Shown in pieces: positions 8,901 through 20,252 of a stretch of 64,000 nucleotides of DNA; within the stretch, counting starts at the first letter, position 1, and every line of letters begins with the position of its first letter. This DNA is from Ogataea parapolymorpha DL-1. Its lineage: Eukaryota > Ascomycota > Pichiomycetes > Pichiales > Pichiaceae. Where the stretch lies: assembly GCF_000187245.1 (NCBI RefSeq), contig NC_027861.1, positions 558,001-622,000 of the forward strand, given 5' to 3'. The position numbers and the translations under genes are program-made. The notes beneath the pieces are model-generated. The model was not told where the DNA came from. It saw only the letters and a list, made by a program, of their open reading frames with translations, and did no database searches.

Positions 8901-10751
8901 TATCTCTCTGAAGATGTTTATTCGGAATGGTCCCAAAAGTATGGCAAGGCAAAGACTTCTCTGACGAACCGTGCTGAACTGGTTGAGAAAATCGGTTGTC
9001 AATTGGAAGAAAATTTGGAGCTTTTGGGAGCCACTGCCATAGAAGACAAATTACAAAAGGGGGTTCCAGCTACGATTGAGAAGCTTAGACGAGCAGGAAT
9101 AAAGCTTTGGATGCTGACAGGAGATAAAAGGGAGACTGCTATCAACATTGGATACTCTTGTCGATTGATCAAGGACTATTCGAAAGTGATAGTACTCTCT
9201 AATGATGAGGGGACGGAAAGGCTGTCTTCCATCATGACAGCTGCAGAGCTCGAAATTGAAGAAGGCAACGTGGCTCACTGTGTGGTTGTCATTGATGGTG
9301 GCACTTTGTCGGATATTGAAATGGACAACACGTTGATGACAGTGTTCATCTCTCTTTGTATGAAGTCAGACTCTGTTATCTGTTGCCGGGCATCTCCCTC
9401 TCAGAAAGCCAAAATGGTGACAAGTGTTCGCAACCTAAATAAGTCAAAAGTGACGCTTGCCATTGGAGACGGTGCCAACGATATTGCCATGATTCAAAGC
9501 GCAGATGTGGGCGTTGGAATTACCGGTAAGGAAGGCTTGCAGGCTGCTAGAACGTCGGACTATTCCATTGCTCAGTTCCGATACCTGCTCAAGCTCTTGC
9601 TCGTTCACGGTCGCTACAACTACATCAGGACTTCCAAGTTCGTTCTTTGCACATTCTACAAGGAACTGCTTTTTTACTTGACCCAACTATTGTACCAGAG
9701 ATACACACTTTTCACAGGCACATCGTTGTATGAGTCGTGGTCGTTGTCCATGTTCAATACATTGTTCACATCTTTGCCGGTGCTGTGTGTTGGTATGTTT
9801 GACAAGGATCTACGGCCATCGACTCTTATAGCTGTTCCCGAACTCTACGCAAAGGGACGAAACTACGAATCGTTCAATTTCAAATTGTTCCTTTTCTGGT
9901 CCCTGCTGGCAGCTTCACAGAGCACGACGTTGTGTTTCTGTTTGTGGAATGTTTATGGATTTCCTGCAACGCTGGATAACACAACGTATCCGCTGGGAGT
10001 GGTGATGTTCACTGTGCTAATTGTCATCATCAACGCAAAATGTAACATTATTGAGATGCACTCAATTACCAAGCTTTCCCTGATATCTTTCTGTGTGTCT
10101 GTTTTTGGCTGGCTGTTGTGGTGTATGCTGCTCGTGGGACTATACAAAACGAAAGACAGCACTATATACTATGTTTCACATGGGCTGTTTGAGCATTTTG
10201 GCAAGGATATCACTTTCTGGGCCAGTATTTTAGTGCTGATTGTTGTTGGACTTTCCGTAGATATGCTATTCCATTTGGTCAAAGTTAGTTTGTGGCCCAC
10301 TGACACCGATGCGTTCCAAGTCCTCGAAAAGAATAACAGGTTACGCAAGCAAATGGAATTGAATGCTTTTGACGTTTTAGCGCAGAGCTGGACTTGGATG
10401 CATGAATCACAGCTAGTTGAACAAGATATAGAAAATTATTCAAGCATGAAAAAGGGACTCTACCAGTTCCGGTCATTTCTGAAAAAGGGCTCCATTCACC
10501 CTTCCAAGCAAACCAGAAAACGGAAGCAAACTCTTGTGAACCCCACAGAATTGCCCGCTGGATCGCCGGCCAGCGTGAAGATCGCATCTTTTGACCTTTC
10601 AGATCAGGAGATGCTGCCGAGCGGCAAGATTATTCGCCATAGAGGTGACGATCACACCTTCACGCGCATCTTCAAAAAACAGGAAGAAACAAGGGATATA
10701 GAATCCATCTTGGACGAGAGAATGAGACATCTAGAAGAAATGGAAAAATAA
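5907..10751 (+). CDS. DNF3: P4-type ATPase, phospholipid flippase of the Dnf3 class
   Basis: 1614 residues. P-type landmarks are in order: DGETN (376-380) in the actuator domain, the phosphorylation site DKTGTLT with D600, TGDKRETAINIGYS, and GDGANDI (1187-1193). About ten hydrophobic spans are visible. The first-span region, FLPRQLIAQFSKLANCYF then LIPSWSTTGTSTTIIPLS and REGWDDLRRHKLDK, fits Dnf3 better than Dnf1/2 or Drs2. A serine-rich insert around residues 870-940 in the nucleotide domain is also a Dnf3 habit. Dnf3 acts in the late secretory pathway with a Cdc50-family subunit and flips PC and PS to the cytosolic leaflet. The frame opens upstream at a TTG; the first ATG is at 5907. A Dnf1/2 identity is the main alternative. 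Confidence 0.8.
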   Translation: MTSSSERSNGIPTITVEQEASSEGALSKPVKTRKRGFSLRTQLFSKNVAQSAENYLTTPEIELKQVDNSYLADELDVFRHDDSSTNQASLYGSSVSINQSVIDLNDEPQYKYNYTQRTTSKYHFIKATFNALMGISNAPESRGGRRLPITVNLKRSEEPSITNKKGEVLLLDNRTNQPYVNNVITSSKYTLLSFLPRQLIAQFSKLANCYFMTVAILQLIPSWSTTGTSTTIIPLSIFISISILREGWDDLRRHKLDKVENNKPGTVLKMGKSHYSSHYVYSKSATSFSRLRSSTQSFDTDDLDSQDENMIFDENSFVNEQLLSKEGISTIHTRWKDIKVGDIVKIDCDEWVPADIVLLTSTNDMGETLVETMALDGETNLKSKLPNQELHKLANSIEGLRKLKANIHCEDPNSDLYNFEGSLDIEDPTSHETRKFALGPENIIYRGSIIRNTDSCLGVVVFSGEETKIRMNSIKNPRIKAPKLQRSINYIVAFMVFVVASLAMFSFMAERIFYKRYRDKNWYIRGEDAGIAPTIMSFIIMYNTLIPLSLYVTMEIIKAIQMVLLQWDIDMYHPQSNTPAEARTATILEELGQVSYIFSDKTGTLTDNVMIFRKFSVCGTAWIHDMDQPDAKDSDTSQIPLTVDSWDGATNPGKGTTRSGPVPLAGRSSLSSVNPSLVTAQTAKIQNLDFKPSIKSSAELIRYLQTNPNTIYAKRVTFFLLSIALCHSCFPKRTKTDSVPEMDTMEGFEEEMESINYQASSPDELALVQAACEMGFILFEKRQKTITLKLYPHGFDEEPVFEDYEILDVVEFSSNRKRMSVILRLPDSKIVLFCKGADNVIMERLRNSQVACSKQQEFSRSVADRKRYEAELILQRRSMDSVRSREGRSSTSSVPRPSLSLSRSSMEGVSPIRANHASRAIDSVLSDDSERHELEEIKSKARKSLQLKQTEKYNLREEVSYIPSDRLVVNDEYVLEKTIEHVEDFSTEGLRTLLYSYRYLSEDVYSEWSQKYGKAKTSLTNRAELVEKIGCQLEENLELLGATAIEDKLQKGVPATIEKLRRAGIKLWMLTGDKRETAINIGYSCRLIKDYSKVIVLSNDEGTERLSSIMTAAELEIEEGNVAHCVVVIDGGTLSDIEMDNTLMTVFISLCMKSDSVICCRASPSQKAKMVTSVRNLNKSKVTLAIGDGANDIAMIQSADVGVGITGKEGLQAARTSDYSIAQFRYLLKLLLVHGRYNYIRTSKFVLCTFYKELLFYLTQLLYQRYTLFTGTSLYESWSLSMFNTLFTSLPVLCVGMFDKDLRPSTLIAVPELYAKGRNYESFNFKLFLFWSLLAASQSTTLCFCLWNVYGFPATLDNTTYPLGVVMFTVLIVIINAKCNIIEMHSITKLSLISFCVSVFGWLLWCMLLVGLYKTKDSTIYYVSHGLFEHFGKDITFWASILVLIVVGLSVDMLFHLVKVSLWPTDTDAFQVLEKNNRLRKQMELNAFDVLAQSWTWMHESQLVEQDIENYSSMKKGLYQFRSFLKKGSIHPSKQTRKRKQTLVNPTELPAGSPASVKIASFDLSDQEMLPSGKIIRHRGDDHTFTRIFKKQEETRDIESILDERMRHLEEMEK

Positions 10752-10802
10752 GTACATTGGATGAATAAAATATATTCGCCGTATACGCAATCTCAGTTAC
10801 GT

Positions 10803-11306
10803 TTATTTCTTCTGCTTGACATAAGAGATGAAGAGACCGTCTAGAACAGCAAAGGTGGCTGCTATTCCGCCAGCCAATGCCTTGTTCTCTCTTTTACTGA
10901 TCCATTTGTTGAAAATCTCAGGGTCAGTTGAAAGAGCAAAAACAGCTCCTGCTGTTCCAACAAGGGCAAGGAAGAGCTGAGAGGTGGTGACCGGGTTTTG
11001 TTTCACTGTCTCCACGCTGGTTGTGTAGAGGCTGCTGGCAGTACCCACAGCAGAATTGTAAGCCCTCTTGAAATACTCCTTGATCTTGGCCTCTCTCTCT
11101 GGCAAGTCATCCTTGAAATCATCCACCTTCTTAGAAAGGTTGTTGGAAACCTCGTCAATCTTCGATTTGGTTTGATGAGCCAAGGAATCCAGCTCCTTTT
11201 CAGTCTTGTCAGCAGACTTGTTCACCTTCTTCTGAACATCGTTGGCAGTGGCTTTAGTTTCTTGAGACCTAAATTGGTTAGTAAGTTGGTTTTGTTTAAC
11301 TTACAT
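10803..11306 (-). CDS. OM14: OM14-like mitochondrial outer membrane protein (spliced, split start codon)
   Basis: Coding parts are 11305-11306 and 10803-11268 on the minus strand. Exon 1 contributes only AT; a 36-nt intron follows; exon 2 supplies the G of ATG and the rest, giving 155 residues that begin MSQETKATAND. Without splicing the ATG is followed directly by TAA. The protein has a charged, coiled-coil-like N-terminal half and hydrophobic segments at about residues 91-114 and 128-150, ending LDGLFISYVKQKK. The NPV block and the LDG-plus-lysine tail resemble yeast Om14, a porin/Om45 partner and ribosome-NAC receptor. Saccharomyces OM14 also has an intron near its start. It is divergent from RPL15. 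Confidence 0.6.
11269..11304 (-). other. 36-nt spliceosomal intron splitting the OM14-like start codon
   Basis: Read on the minus strand it starts GTAAGT, carries a perfect TACTAAC branch site, and ends TTTAG eight bases after that box. Joining the flanks turns AT plus G into ATG and opens a 155-residue frame. Inferred from sequence only; no transcript seen. Confidence 0.85.
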
Positions 11307-11825
11307 TTTACTAGTGGTGGGTATAAAGTGTGGACAGGTTATTAATTGCTAGCAGGTTCCTATCGTATCATTTTCGGGCTGTGCACTATTTAAATTGCTG
11401 CTGCAAGCTTAATTGCTATTGGGGCAGGACGAAAGGAATGAAGGTTTGTGCGCGAAAATGAAATCCAACGCTTGAAATCTTCAGTTGCCCATGCTTCCTT
11501 GCACAGGATAGTTATGAGGTATATGAGCAAGGGGGAGCAACAGAGGTCGTTGGGGGTCGTCAGATAAAGGGCCCAAAAGAGATAAGATCACAAGATTCGT
11601 CACGTGCCAAAAAGTCGTGTGATGGGGCACTTTGAAGATTGTTTACGCGTAAGACAGCACATCCGTACACAGGGTTCTGGAAGGGGTTGGGACTGGGGTA
11701 TTTTTTTTTGGCAAGCTGGTGTGTCACGTGATCTTATACTCTGAGCCAAACCCTCAGGAAGTTGATTTTTTTTCACCAAAATTTTTCAACTTCAATAAAC
11801 TCAAACCAAAACCAATTAATCAACC
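11307..11825. promoter_or_regulatory. Divergent promoter between the OM14-like gene and RPL15
   Basis: No gene is seen here. Two CACGTG boxes stand out, at 11601-11606 and 11725-11730; both are preceded by T, and the second lies in GTCACGTGA, the classic Cbf1 site. A T9 tract follows 11700. Ribosomal protein genes of several non-Saccharomyces yeasts are known to use Cbf1 with Tbf1, so these boxes are good candidates for RPL15 control. An exact Tbf1 repeat was not found; AAACCCTCAG at 11748-11757 is the nearest. Confidence 0.55.
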
Positions 11826-12440
11826 ATGGGTGCCTACAAATATCTCGAGGAGTTGCAAAGAAAGAAGCAATCTGATGTCATGAGATTCCTTCTCAGAATC
11901 AGATGCTGGGAGTACAGACAGAAGACTGTGATCCACAGAGCTTCCAGACCATCCAGACCAGACAAGGCTAGAAGACTTGGATACAAGGCCAAGCAGGGCT
12001 TCGTCATCTTCAGAATTAGAGTCAGAAGAGGTGGCAGAAAGAGGCCTGTTCCAAAGGGTGCTACTTACGGTAAGCCAACCAACCAGGGTGTCAACCAATT
12101 GAAGTACCAAAAGGCTCTCAGATCTACTGCTGAGGAGAGAGTTGGAAGAAAGGCCGCCAACTTGAGAGTTTTGAACTCCTACTGGGTCAACGAGGATTCC
12201 ACTTACAAGTACTACGAGGTTATTTGTGTTGACCCTCAACACAAGGCCATCAGAAGAGACCCAAGATACAACTGGATCTGTAACCCTGTCCACAAACACA
12301 GAGAGGCTAGAGGTCTTACTGCCACTGGAAAGAAATCCAGAGGTATTGCCAAGGGTCACTTGTTCAACAAGACCAGAAAGGGAAGAAGACACACCTGGAA
12401 GCAACACAACACCTTGTCTTTGTGGAGATACAGAAAATAA
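11826..12440 (+). CDS. RPL15: 60S ribosomal protein L15 (eL15)
   Basis: 204 residues, the exact family length in Saccharomyces, beginning [17 protein letters not shown]. It is highly basic, and landmarks include [36 protein letters not shown] and the C-terminal [25 protein letters not shown] tail. No intron. It binds 25S rRNA in the large subunit and is essential. Its codon choice is strongly biased (AGA for Arg, AAG for Lys), as expected of a highly expressed gene. Its promoter carries CACGTG boxes. Confidence 0.97.
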   Translation: MGAYKYLEELQRKKQSDVMRFLLRIRCWEYRQKTVIHRASRPSRPDKARRLGYKAKQGFVIFRIRVRRGGRKRPVPKGATYGKPTNQGVNQLKYQKALRSTAEERVGRKAANLRVLNSYWVNEDSTYKYYEVICVDPQHKAIRRDPRYNWICNPVHKHREARGLTATGKKSRGIAKGHLFNKTRKGRRHTWKQHNTLSLWRYRK

Positions 12441-12656
12441 GCTGGGTGTTAAAGCCGCTGTTAGGGCTTTGTTCGTATCTATATTTCGAAGTAACTTAAT
12501 CGAATAAAGTGTTGACAACTTGATAATTATAGTAAAATTGAAATGACGTTTAATTTGTCTGCTCCCGCTAATTTTTTTCCAGCTCATGATCAATTTAATT
12601 TACCAAATTTACAGGAATTCGATTGAGAAACTGTCTAATTAATTTTATAATTAATC

Positions 12657-14438
12657 ATGAGCAAGTCGAGCAAATCCAAAATTGCCATTCTCTCTGTTTA
12701 CGACAAGACAGGTCTTCTGGATCTTGCCAAAGGTCTTGTCCAAGCTGATGTGAGACTTCTCGCATCTGGAGGAACCGCCAAATTGCTCAGGGAATCTGGT
12801 TTCCCTGTGGAAGACGTCTCCAGTATTACTCATGCTCCTGAGATGCTGGGAGGACGTGTGAAAACTCTTCATCCAGCTGTCCATGGTGGTATTCTTGCCA
12901 GAAAGAACGAATCTGACGAAAAAGATCTTGCTGAACAAAACATTGACATGGTGGACTTTGTCGTCTGTAATTTGTACCCCTTCAAGGAGACTGTTGCTAA
13001 AATCAACGTGACCATCGATGAGGCGGTTGAGGAAATTGACATTGGTGGTGTCACTCTGCTGAGAGCTGCAGCCAAGAACCATTCCAGAGTGACCATTCTG
13101 TCGGATCCTAAGGATTACTCCAAGTTTTTGGAAGAGCTGGCGACTAAGGGTGATGTTTCTCCTGAGGCTAGACAAATCTTTGCTCTGAAGGCATTCGAAC
13201 ATACCGCTGATTACGACAGTGCAATCTCCGATTTCTTCAGAAAAAGGTACTCGGAGGGTGTTTCCCAACTGCCTTTGAGATACGGTGCCAATCCTCACCA
13301 AAAGCCAGCACAGGCTTTCGTTACTGAAGGAGAACTTCCTTTCAAAGTCTTGAGTGGCTCTCCAGGCTACATCAACTTGCTGGACGCATTGAACTCTTGG
13401 CCTTTGGTCAAGGAGTTGTCTGCCTCCTTGAACCTTCCAGCCGCCGCTTCGTTTAAGCATGTTTCTCCAGCTGGTGCTGCGGTTGGTCTTCCATTGTCGG
13501 ATTTGGAGAAAAAGATCTACTTTGTTAGTGAGATAGAGAATCTCTCTCCGTTGGCCAATGCATACGCTAGAGCCAGAGGTGCTGACAGGATGTCTTCTTT
13601 CGGTGACTTCATTGCGCTCTCCAACATTGTCGATGTTCCAACTGCATCCATCATTTCCAAAGAAGTCAGTGATGGAGTGATTGCTCCAGGATACGAGCCG
13701 GCTGCTCTGGAGATCTTAAAGAAGAAGAAGGGAGGCAAGTATTGTGTCTTGCAAATTGATCCAAACTACACCCCAAAGACTACCGAATCTAGACAGGTTT
13801 ACGGTATCACTCTGCAACAGAAGAGAAACGATGCAATCATCAACTCTTCTTCGTTCAAGGACTTTGTCTCTAAGAACACTGCCTTGACAGAGCAGGCCTC
13901 GATTGACCTTACTGTTGCTACCATTGCTCTGAAATACACACAATCTAACTCTGTTTGTTACGCAAAGAATGGTATGGTTATCGGTTTGGGAGCCGGACAA
14001 CAGTCCAGAATTCACTGTACTAGACTGGCTGGTGACAAGGCAGACAACTGGTGGTTGAGACACCACCCAAGGGTTCTAGGCTTCAAATGGGCTAAGGGTG
14101 TCAAGAGACCAGACAAGTCGAACGCTATTGATTTATTTGTCACTGGTCAAATCCCAACGGAGGAACCAGAAAAGAGTGAGTACGAATCTAAATTCGAGGA
14201 AGTCCCTACTCCACTTACCGCCCAAGAAAGACAAGAGTGGCTCAAGAAACTGACAGACGTGTCCCTTTCCTCGGACGCCTTCTTCCCATTCCCAGATAAC
14301 ATCCACAGGGCTGCCAGATCTGGAGTGAAATACGTTGCTGCTCCAACTGGCTCTGTTATGGACAGAGCTGTTTTTGATGCTGCTGACTCTCACGAGATGG
14401 TGTACGTGGAAAACCCGATCAGATTGTTCCACCATTAA
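12657..14438 (+). CDS. ADE17: AICAR transformylase / IMP cyclohydrolase (Ade16/Ade17)
   Basis: 593 residues, the usual size (591-592 in Saccharomyces). It carries out the last two steps of IMP synthesis: formylation of AICAR by 10-formyl-THF and ring closure. N-terminal MGS-like cyclohydrolase domain (about 1-200) with [16 protein letters not shown]-terminal transformylase with the catalytic K267-H268 in [13 protein letters not shown] and an [12 protein letters not shown] segment. CTG codes the conserved leucine of EMLGG. Only one copy is seen here, so ADE16 versus ADE17 is arbitrary. The window also holds ADE12, which uses the IMP made here. Confidence 0.96.
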   Translation: MSKSSKSKIAILSVYDKTGLLDLAKGLVQADVRLLASGGTAKLLRESGFPVEDVSSITHAPEMLGGRVKTLHPAVHGGILARKNESDEKDLAEQNIDMVDFVVCNLYPFKETVAKINVTIDEAVEEIDIGGVTLLRAAAKNHSRVTILSDPKDYSKFLEELATKGDVSPEARQIFALKAFEHTADYDSAISDFFRKRYSEGVSQLPLRYGANPHQKPAQAFVTEGELPFKVLSGSPGYINLLDALNSWPLVKELSASLNLPAAASFKHVSPAGAAVGLPLSDLEKKIYFVSEIENLSPLANAYARARGADRMSSFGDFIALSNIVDVPTASIISKEVSDGVIAPGYEPAALEILKKKKGGKYCVLQIDPNYTPKTTESRQVYGITLQQKRNDAIINSSSFKDFVSKNTALTEQASIDLTVATIALKYTQSNSVCYAKNGMVIGLGAGQQSRIHCTRLAGDKADNWWLRHHPRVLGFKWAKGVKRPDKSNAIDLFVTGQIPTEEPEKSEYESKFEEVPTPLTAQERQEWLKKLTDVSLSSDAFFPFPDNIHRAARSGVKYVAAPTGSVMDRAVFDAADSHEMVYVENPIRLFHH

Positions 14439-14594
14439 ACACGTTTAATACTGTTACTGCTATAGTACTGTTATGATAACTGTATCTCAAAATATAACCA
14501 AACGCAGATATATATAATTTTCAGGATGGATCCAAAAAGTCCAACTAGTGTACACTTTGCTATGTCTTGTACTCTTTATTCAATGACGCTTCAC

Positions 14595-17500
14595 TCATGC
14601 TTTGGTAGACCAGGTGGCCAAAGAGGTGGTGGTTGTCCAGTGGTGAGTTAATCCACTGGTGCCGAATCCGGTGTCGTTGTTGTCCTGGTGTCTTGGTTGG
14701 AACAGGCCATCAGCAAACTCCGGCAAGGTTCCAATTTGTTTCTCGATATCGACAGTCTTCAAAGATCCAACTGCGGCTGGTGCAGCAATCAAAACAATGA
14801 AGATGATGAAAATACCAAAGTACAAGACAGAGTATTTTCTCACCATTCTCTTTCTCAATCTAGCTTGTTTGAGAGAGTAGATTGGCGGTCTGATCTGTCT
14901 GCTTGGCTTCAACCAGAAGAGCATCAAAGAGTGCCATCTATCGATCAGAGGAATGCAGAGAATTGGGAATTGTAAGAACAAAATCACATGTCCCAAAACA
15001 AAATCACCAGCAAAGTGAGACATCTCAATGATCTTAGCGCAGAACTCTCTAGATGGCTGAGTCCATGCTGACCATCCGAGTCCAGAACCGTACCACTTTC
15101 CAGTCCAGAAGGCGACGTTGGCGTGGTCGCTCTTGAACTCTCTAGTCAAGAACAACAAAGTCATAAATTTGAAGATCAATCTTTGGACATAGATCATGGT
15201 GATCAATCCGATCAGCATTCTGCCAAAGTGGAATCCTTCCAAAACCCACATGACAATGAAGAAGACAAGATTGACCACAACTGCAATTCCGTGAGAAACG
15301 GCAGCCATGACAGCACCTGTCTTCTTGCAGCACAATCCAAGCATTGGACCTGCACAGCAAGACAAACCCAAACAACCAAACAAGACACCAATGTCAATGA
15401 CAATTGGGGCCAACGAGCAAATGACCAATCTCAACACAGAGTTAACTGGCTCGGCATCAACCACACCGGTTTGAGCGTTCATGAAAGTGTAAGCAACGAA
15501 ACAACCCGCAGTGTAGATCAGACATGGCAAAGTATCAGAGAAAAAGACGTTGGATCTGTGAGCTCTTGCAGCATCACCAGCAGCCTTCTCGGAGTCATCA
15601 CCGATGACCTTTCTCTTGAAACCGGTCACTCTAGATCTAGTCAATCTAATGTATCCAATCCAAGAGTTTCTGTGCCATTTGGTATTACCTCTGGACAACC
15701 ATCTGATGAAGTCTCTGTAGTCAATAAAGTAGTCCTCCCAGGAGAATTGATGTGGGTTGAACACGAATGGAGAAAACATTAAGGCAACAATGGAAATCCA
15801 GAACCAAAGAAGAGCAGCTTGCCAGTGTGCAACTGTTCCGAACAGCAACATAATCATACATCTAGCACCAACGTAAATGGTGGAGTCGGCAAATCTGGCG
15901 TACAACACAGAGAATGGAATTCTAGCAGTCGCAAAACCTCTTCCAGTGGAGATGTATCTAGCACCACCAACGCAAATATCGTTCAACAGAGAAGAAGAGT
16001 AGATTTGAGCGACGAACACCTCGAACAATGGAGAAAGAGACAGGAAGTGTCTACCAAATCTGTAGGCACACTTCCACACACCTCTCTCGATCAATTCTTG
16101 AACAAGCAATGGAACAAAGGCAATGAAGAAAACAATGAAAATCGACAATGTGTAACGTCTAATCCAGTCAATGGACGGCATCAGTTGGTAACATCCCAAC
16201 GGATATTGAATGTCAGTAATTGGCTTGTTTCTGTCGTAGAGACATAGAATAGATTCATGAGAGAGAGAGGTCAGGTTGACTAAAGTCAACATGAACAACT
16301 GAAGAGACAATTGAATAAATAAGTTGTTGATGTGGAAACCCAAGTGAGCATAATAGAAAGAAAGGAATCTGTCCAAAGGAAGCTGGGTACCCAAGTAGTA
16401 GTATTCTCTGGAGAGCATTTGTTCACCCATTCCAGCACCAATTTTGGTTGTGAAGTTCAAGATAGAACCAAAACCAAGATCTCTTCCCTTACCACACTGG
16501 TAGTATTCACAGTGCTTAATTCTACCACCTCTGCACATGGCGACCATACCTGCGTAGATATCTTCGTTCAAGTGCAGACCTTTCTGAGCTTTGGAAACAC
16601 CACCCCTAGTAGTCATGTAGACAGCATTCAAAAAGTCAGGGTGACCATAGTGCAATTTGGCACCGATTTGAGCTAGCGTTCTTGCGAACAGGGTACCAAA
16701 GGTTTGCTCCTTACCAGCAGCCACGTCACCAAGAATACCAGAGTTTTCAGAGAAAATGTACTCTCTGGCACCGACAATTGCAACAGGGTGATGGATCTTG
16801 CTGATTTCAGATTTCAAGCCAGGAGCGTAAGGGTTGACCTGTTCGACATTCAACTCCTCGAACTCAGCGAGAACGGATCTGATTTTCAGACACTCCTCCA
16901 AATAGTTGTCCTGGTTGGCATCAATCAATTGCAAGTATTCACCTCTAGTGAAAATGATAGCATGGTTTTGGTTATCAGACTTACCGTCTCCCAAAATTGG
17001 GTTTCCGGAAAGCTGAACTCTGAACTTAGGTCTTCTTCTACCATTCTCCATAATTTCACAGTGTCCGTCAATCAAAGCAGAGAAGATTCTTGGTTCATCT
17101 CCCTCATTGAGAGGTGGTTCTTCATCCAAGTATGCGATTTGCAAATCTGGGTAAGCACGAAGCAAGAACTCGGCATTTTCAAGCTCTTCCGGCTTGAATT
17201 TCGTCAAACGTTGCATAGAAACAACAAACTTGAACTTTCTTCTAGCCATTCTTTCAAGCTCTCTCTCCAATCCTTCAGCATTACCACCAAACATTTGAAC
17301 AATCTCAGGGTTTTCAACACGGTAGAGAAGCTTGATAGCCCTGGAGTAGTTCATGAAACCGGAAACAGTTCTGTACAAGGTTTGTGATCTCAAAGAAGCC
17401 CAAATTCTGGTTCTCAGAGTGTACTCTGGAGCAGCAGACTTGAAACCAATGCAGTAGAATGGCAAGTCATCAATTTCGTTCTTCATGTTGTCCTCATCCT

Positions 17501-20243
17501 TCTCCTCACCGTTCTCAAATGCAGCTGTTTCCTCAGCCAAGATCTTGGTGTCCTTAACGAAACAATCCCACTCGATTGGATGAAGCTGTTTCAGGTATTC
17601 AAGCAAGGTGACTCTGGAAAACTGATCATCCTCTCTAATGATTTCTCTCAAAGAGAGCAAGATCTTTTCGGAGTAGTGAGGGGTGAAAACAGTAAAGGTA
17701 GGCATGTTATCCACAGGCAATGGTTCAGGAATAGGTGTGGCCAAAGATTGAGCAAAGAAAGAGATACGTCTTTCTGCTTCAGAGTTTCTTGGGAAGAACT
17801 CCGTCTCGAAGTTGTTATCATCTTGAGAAACAAAGAATGTTGGTGCTCTCAATGTGCGCTTGCCCTCGATTTCAGATGGAACCTGGTGGTAAAGCAGTTT
17901 TTGAACGTGATCAATCGCCAGCAAATGCTCTCTGTACATCGAGATAACAATGGCATTCCAGACTTGGGAAATTAGAACCTTTGGCTTGTACTTAATTTCC
18001 ATGTCAGTGGTAGCCAAAACCTTAGAGTAGATTCTCTTCGGCAGTCTGGTAAAGATGTTTCTCCAAGGTGTCAAAATGGAAATACCCAGGTAAAAAGATC
18101 TTCCGACAGAAAACAAACAGTTGACCAGAATGTACCACATGTAAGTATCCAAGAAGAACAACACCAAATCGGTAGCCATCATCAGGCCCAAAGTGATTCT
18201 AGCCTGTTGTTTGCAAACCACATTGCCGTACCATTTTTCTCCATGACACCTCATAGTCATAGTGGACAAGTTTCTGATTGGATCTCTCAAAGACAAAATC
18301 AGGAAGAAATAAGATTCGGTGTATTTGGCGAGGAAAACCAAAAACCACAGGAACCAAGAGAGGTACATGTCCAATCCCTCCAAACGAGAGAAAGAGGCGG
18401 TGAAAGTTTGTGATGCCACGTACTTTCTTGTGGATTTCTTCATGTATGATGTGAACAAACCTCCTAGAGGCATGACAGACAAAAACACAATCGTGGCAAT
18501 AGCAATGAAGAAAGCAACAATGGAAACAACTTCTGCGGCTCTCGACTTGGTCTGCAAACCTGCCCATGCAAACACGAAAACAACAGGAGCAAGGTTAATT
18601 GCCAGGATCAAAATCAAGAAACCGAGTCTTCTAGACAAATGCTGAGCACCCGCCCAGGCTCTAGGGACAAACATCCACTCGAATATCGTGGCCAAGATGT
18701 TGATACCAACTGCAACAGTACCACCCAGAGCAGCAGAAGCCCATCTAGAAGAAGCAAGCGGTTGATTGTTGAGCACTTGGACGTAGTTGTGCGTGTAGAA
18801 AGTTGGAGCGTTGTAAGCCACATACATCCAGAAAACAGAAATGTGTAAAACCCAGATACGGTTGAAGTTGGTGATAATGTGCAACCAGGTTCTGACTTCC
18901 TTATAAGTTTTGAAGAAAACGTGGCTCCATTCGATTTCACCCAATTTAAAGTATCTCTCCTCGGCTGGGAAGTCGACCAATCTGGTGCCGTCCTCCAGAA
19001 CAATTCTGGAAATACCTTCTGGGTACCAGAAAAGCTGGTTGACATCATCATAGCCAATGATGCTGTTGTGGTCCTTTTCACGCTTGACATAGCGGCCATC
19101 AACAACCTCATAAACTTGAGCTCTGATGAAGCGGTAAAGTGGGGTAATGACTCTGTTGAGGTAGTCACCTTCTGGAACAGGATCAGCTCTTTGTCTGCAT
19201 GCTTCCGAGTTCAAGTAATCTTGAGCACATTTGTAAATGAAGCACAAACACTCTGAAGTGAACCTGACCTGGTTCGCCTCACCCCACAGCAAAAGCCACA
19301 AAGCGATCTGTCTAACGCGTTCCAAAGGAGCCATTGCGTTCATTTTTGCTTTCCATCTGTAATCGGCGGCTTCCAAAGAGTTGTCACCTTCCAACTCACT
19401 CAAAGTTCTCTCTGTATCCTCACCGTTCTCTTCCACAGCTTTTCTTGCCTTCTTGGACTTCTTCTTGGCCTTTCTGGCTTTTCTAGAAAGTTTACCAAGA
19501 GCCATATTACGGAATCCAACTTCATCGTCCAGATCCAGCTGAGCAGCGAAATACCATTTCTTGTAGTTGGCAGTGTCACCACCAATGTAGTCAGCGTGCA
19601 AAGAAAGCAAAGCTTGGGCAGGTGACATTCTAGAAGCTCTGGAGTCCAGCATTGTCATAAAGTAGTCGAAAACGTTTCTCATGGAGTCTCTTTGGAAACC
19701 AAACTTGTTGGTGAGGTCAATAAAAATGTCCTCGATCTGTTCGATAGTGACCGGAGCTTGATTGTCGGCAGTCCATGCGGGATATGGATCGGTGGGCAAA
19801 GCGACTATTCCTGATTGGTCGTAAGGGCCTGCACCATAAACAGGGGTAGAGGCACCCGATGATCTTGGTCCACCATAGCTCATTTGAGACGGAGTGTATT
19901 GAGTTCCGTATCCATCGTAAGGGGTGCCTGGAGCACCACCTGGACCGTAGCTAAAATCAGAGTAAGCTTCCGGATCACGCGAACCAGGTTGATCATAGTA
20001 TCCTTGCTGGTTCAAATTAGGATCGGAAACATATTGTTGATCATAGCCTTGCTGATAGTAAGCGTCCTGCTGATCGTAGCCTTGTGCGTAACCTTGGTAG
20101 TAAGGGTCTTGTGGATCATAGTATTCCTGTTGACCTGTTTGACCGAAGGCATCTTCGGATTGGCTATAATTCTCGTTGTAATAGCCACCCTGTCCTTGGT
20201 TGACCCTATTCGGGTCATGATAGGTGTTATCGTTATACGACAT
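14595..20243 (-). CDS. FKS1: 1,3-beta-D-glucan synthase catalytic subunit
   Basis: 1882 residues, a multi-pass plasma membrane glucosyltransferase (family GT48) that makes the main wall glucan from UDP-glucose under Rho1 control. The N-terminal ~130 residues are a low-complexity Tyr/Gln/Gly/Pro tail. Two membrane blocks (about 470-730 and 1330-1840) flank the cytosolic catalytic domain. Echinocandin hot spot 1 is FLILSLRDP at 647-655 and hot spot 2 starts at D1359 (DWIRRYTL); both look like wild-type susceptible forms, with I at the variable third position of hot spot 1. The ATG is at 20243, and a probable leader intron ends 9 bases before it. Codon use is strongly biased, so expression is likely high. 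Confidence 0.97.
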   Translation of the reverse strand: MSYNDNTYHDPNRVNQGQGGYYNENYSQSEDAFGQTGQQEYYDPQDPYYQGYAQGYDQQDAYYQQGYDQQYVSDPNLNQQGYYDQPGSRDPEAYSDFSYGPGGAPGTPYDGYGTQYTPSQMSYGGPRSSGASTPVYGAGPYDQSGIVALPTDPYPAWTADNQAPVTIEQIEDIFIDLTNKFGFQRDSMRNVFDYFMTMLDSRASRMSPAQALLSLHADYIGGDTANYKKWYFAAQLDLDDEVGFRNMALGKLSRKARKAKKKSKKARKAVEENGEDTERTLSELEGDNSLEAADYRWKAKMNAMAPLERVRQIALWLLLWGEANQVRFTSECLCFIYKCAQDYLNSEACRQRADPVPEGDYLNRVITPLYRFIRAQVYEVVDGRYVKREKDHNSIIGYDDVNQLFWYPEGISRIVLEDGTRLVDFPAEERYFKLGEIEWSHVFFKTYKEVRTWLHIITNFNRIWVLHISVFWMYVAYNAPTFYTHNYVQVLNNQPLASSRWASAALGGTVAVGINILATIFEWMFVPRAWAGAQHLSRRLGFLILILAINLAPVVFVFAWAGLQTKSRAAEVVSIVAFFIAIATIVFLSVMPLGGLFTSYMKKSTRKYVASQTFTASFSRLEGLDMYLSWFLWFLVFLAKYTESYFFLILSLRDPIRNLSTMTMRCHGEKWYGNVVCKQQARITLGLMMATDLVLFFLDTYMWYILVNCLFSVGRSFYLGISILTPWRNIFTRLPKRIYSKVLATTDMEIKYKPKVLISQVWNAIVISMYREHLLAIDHVQKLLYHQVPSEIEGKRTLRAPTFFVSQDDNNFETEFFPRNSEAERRISFFAQSLATPIPEPLPVDNMPTFTVFTPHYSEKILLSLREIIREDDQFSRVTLLEYLKQLHPIEWDCFVKDTKILAEETAAFENGEEKDEDNMKNEIDDLPFYCIGFKSAAPEYTLRTRIWASLRSQTLYRTVSGFMNYSRAIKLLYRVENPEIVQMFGGNAEGLERELERMARRKFKFVVSMQRLTKFKPEELENAEFLLRAYPDLQIAYLDEEPPLNEGDEPRIFSALIDGHCEIMENGRRRPKFRVQLSGNPILGDGKSDNQNHAIIFTRGEYLQLIDANQDNYLEECLKIRSVLAEFEELNVEQVNPYAPGLKSEISKIHHPVAIVGAREYIFSENSGILGDVAAGKEQTFGTLFARTLAQIGAKLHYGHPDFLNAVYMTTRGGVSKAQKGLHLNEDIYAGMVAMCRGGRIKHCEYYQCGKGRDLGFGSILNFTTKIGAGMGEQMLSREYYYLGTQLPLDRFLSFYYAHLGFHINNLFIQLSLQLFMLTLVNLTSLSHESILCLYDRNKPITDIQYPLGCYQLMPSIDWIRRYTLSIFIVFFIAFVPLLVQELIERGVWKCAYRFGRHFLSLSPLFEVFVAQIYSSSLLNDICVGGARYISTGRGFATARIPFSVLYARFADSTIYVGARCMIMLLFGTVAHWQAALLWFWISIVALMFSPFVFNPHQFSWEDYFIDYRDFIRWLSRGNTKWHRNSWIGYIRLTRSRVTGFKRKVIGDDSEKAAGDAARAHRSNVFFSDTLPCLIYTAGCFVAYTFMNAQTGVVDAEPVNSVLRLVICSLAPIVIDIGVLFGCLGLSCCAGPMLGLCCKKTGAVMAAVSHGIAVVVNLVFFIVMWVLEGFHFGRMLIGLITMIYVQRLIFKFMTLLFLTREFKSDHANVAFWTGKWYGSGLGWSAWTQPSREFCAKIIEMSHFAGDFVLGHVILFLQFPILCIPLIDRWHSLMLFWLKPSRQIRPPIYSLKQARLRKRMVRKYSVLYFGIFIIFIVLIAAPAAVGSLKTVDIEKQIGTLPEFADGLFQPRHQDNNDTGFGTSGLTHHWTTTTSLATWSTKA

Positions 20244-20252
20244 CCCTATTTA

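Noticed and set aside
11820..12593. 257-codon minus-strand frame opposite RPL15
   Set aside because: It is a shadow of RPL15, caused by its strong codon bias; the Ser/Leu/Val-rich translation has no family.
12651..13460. Long minus-strand frame opposite the purine enzyme
   Set aside because: Antisense shadow of a highly biased gene with no independent signals.
15123..19256. Series of plus-strand frames of 100-227 codons inside FKS1
   Set aside because: All are antisense shadows of the FKS1 coding sequence; composition is skewed and no starts or motifs fit.
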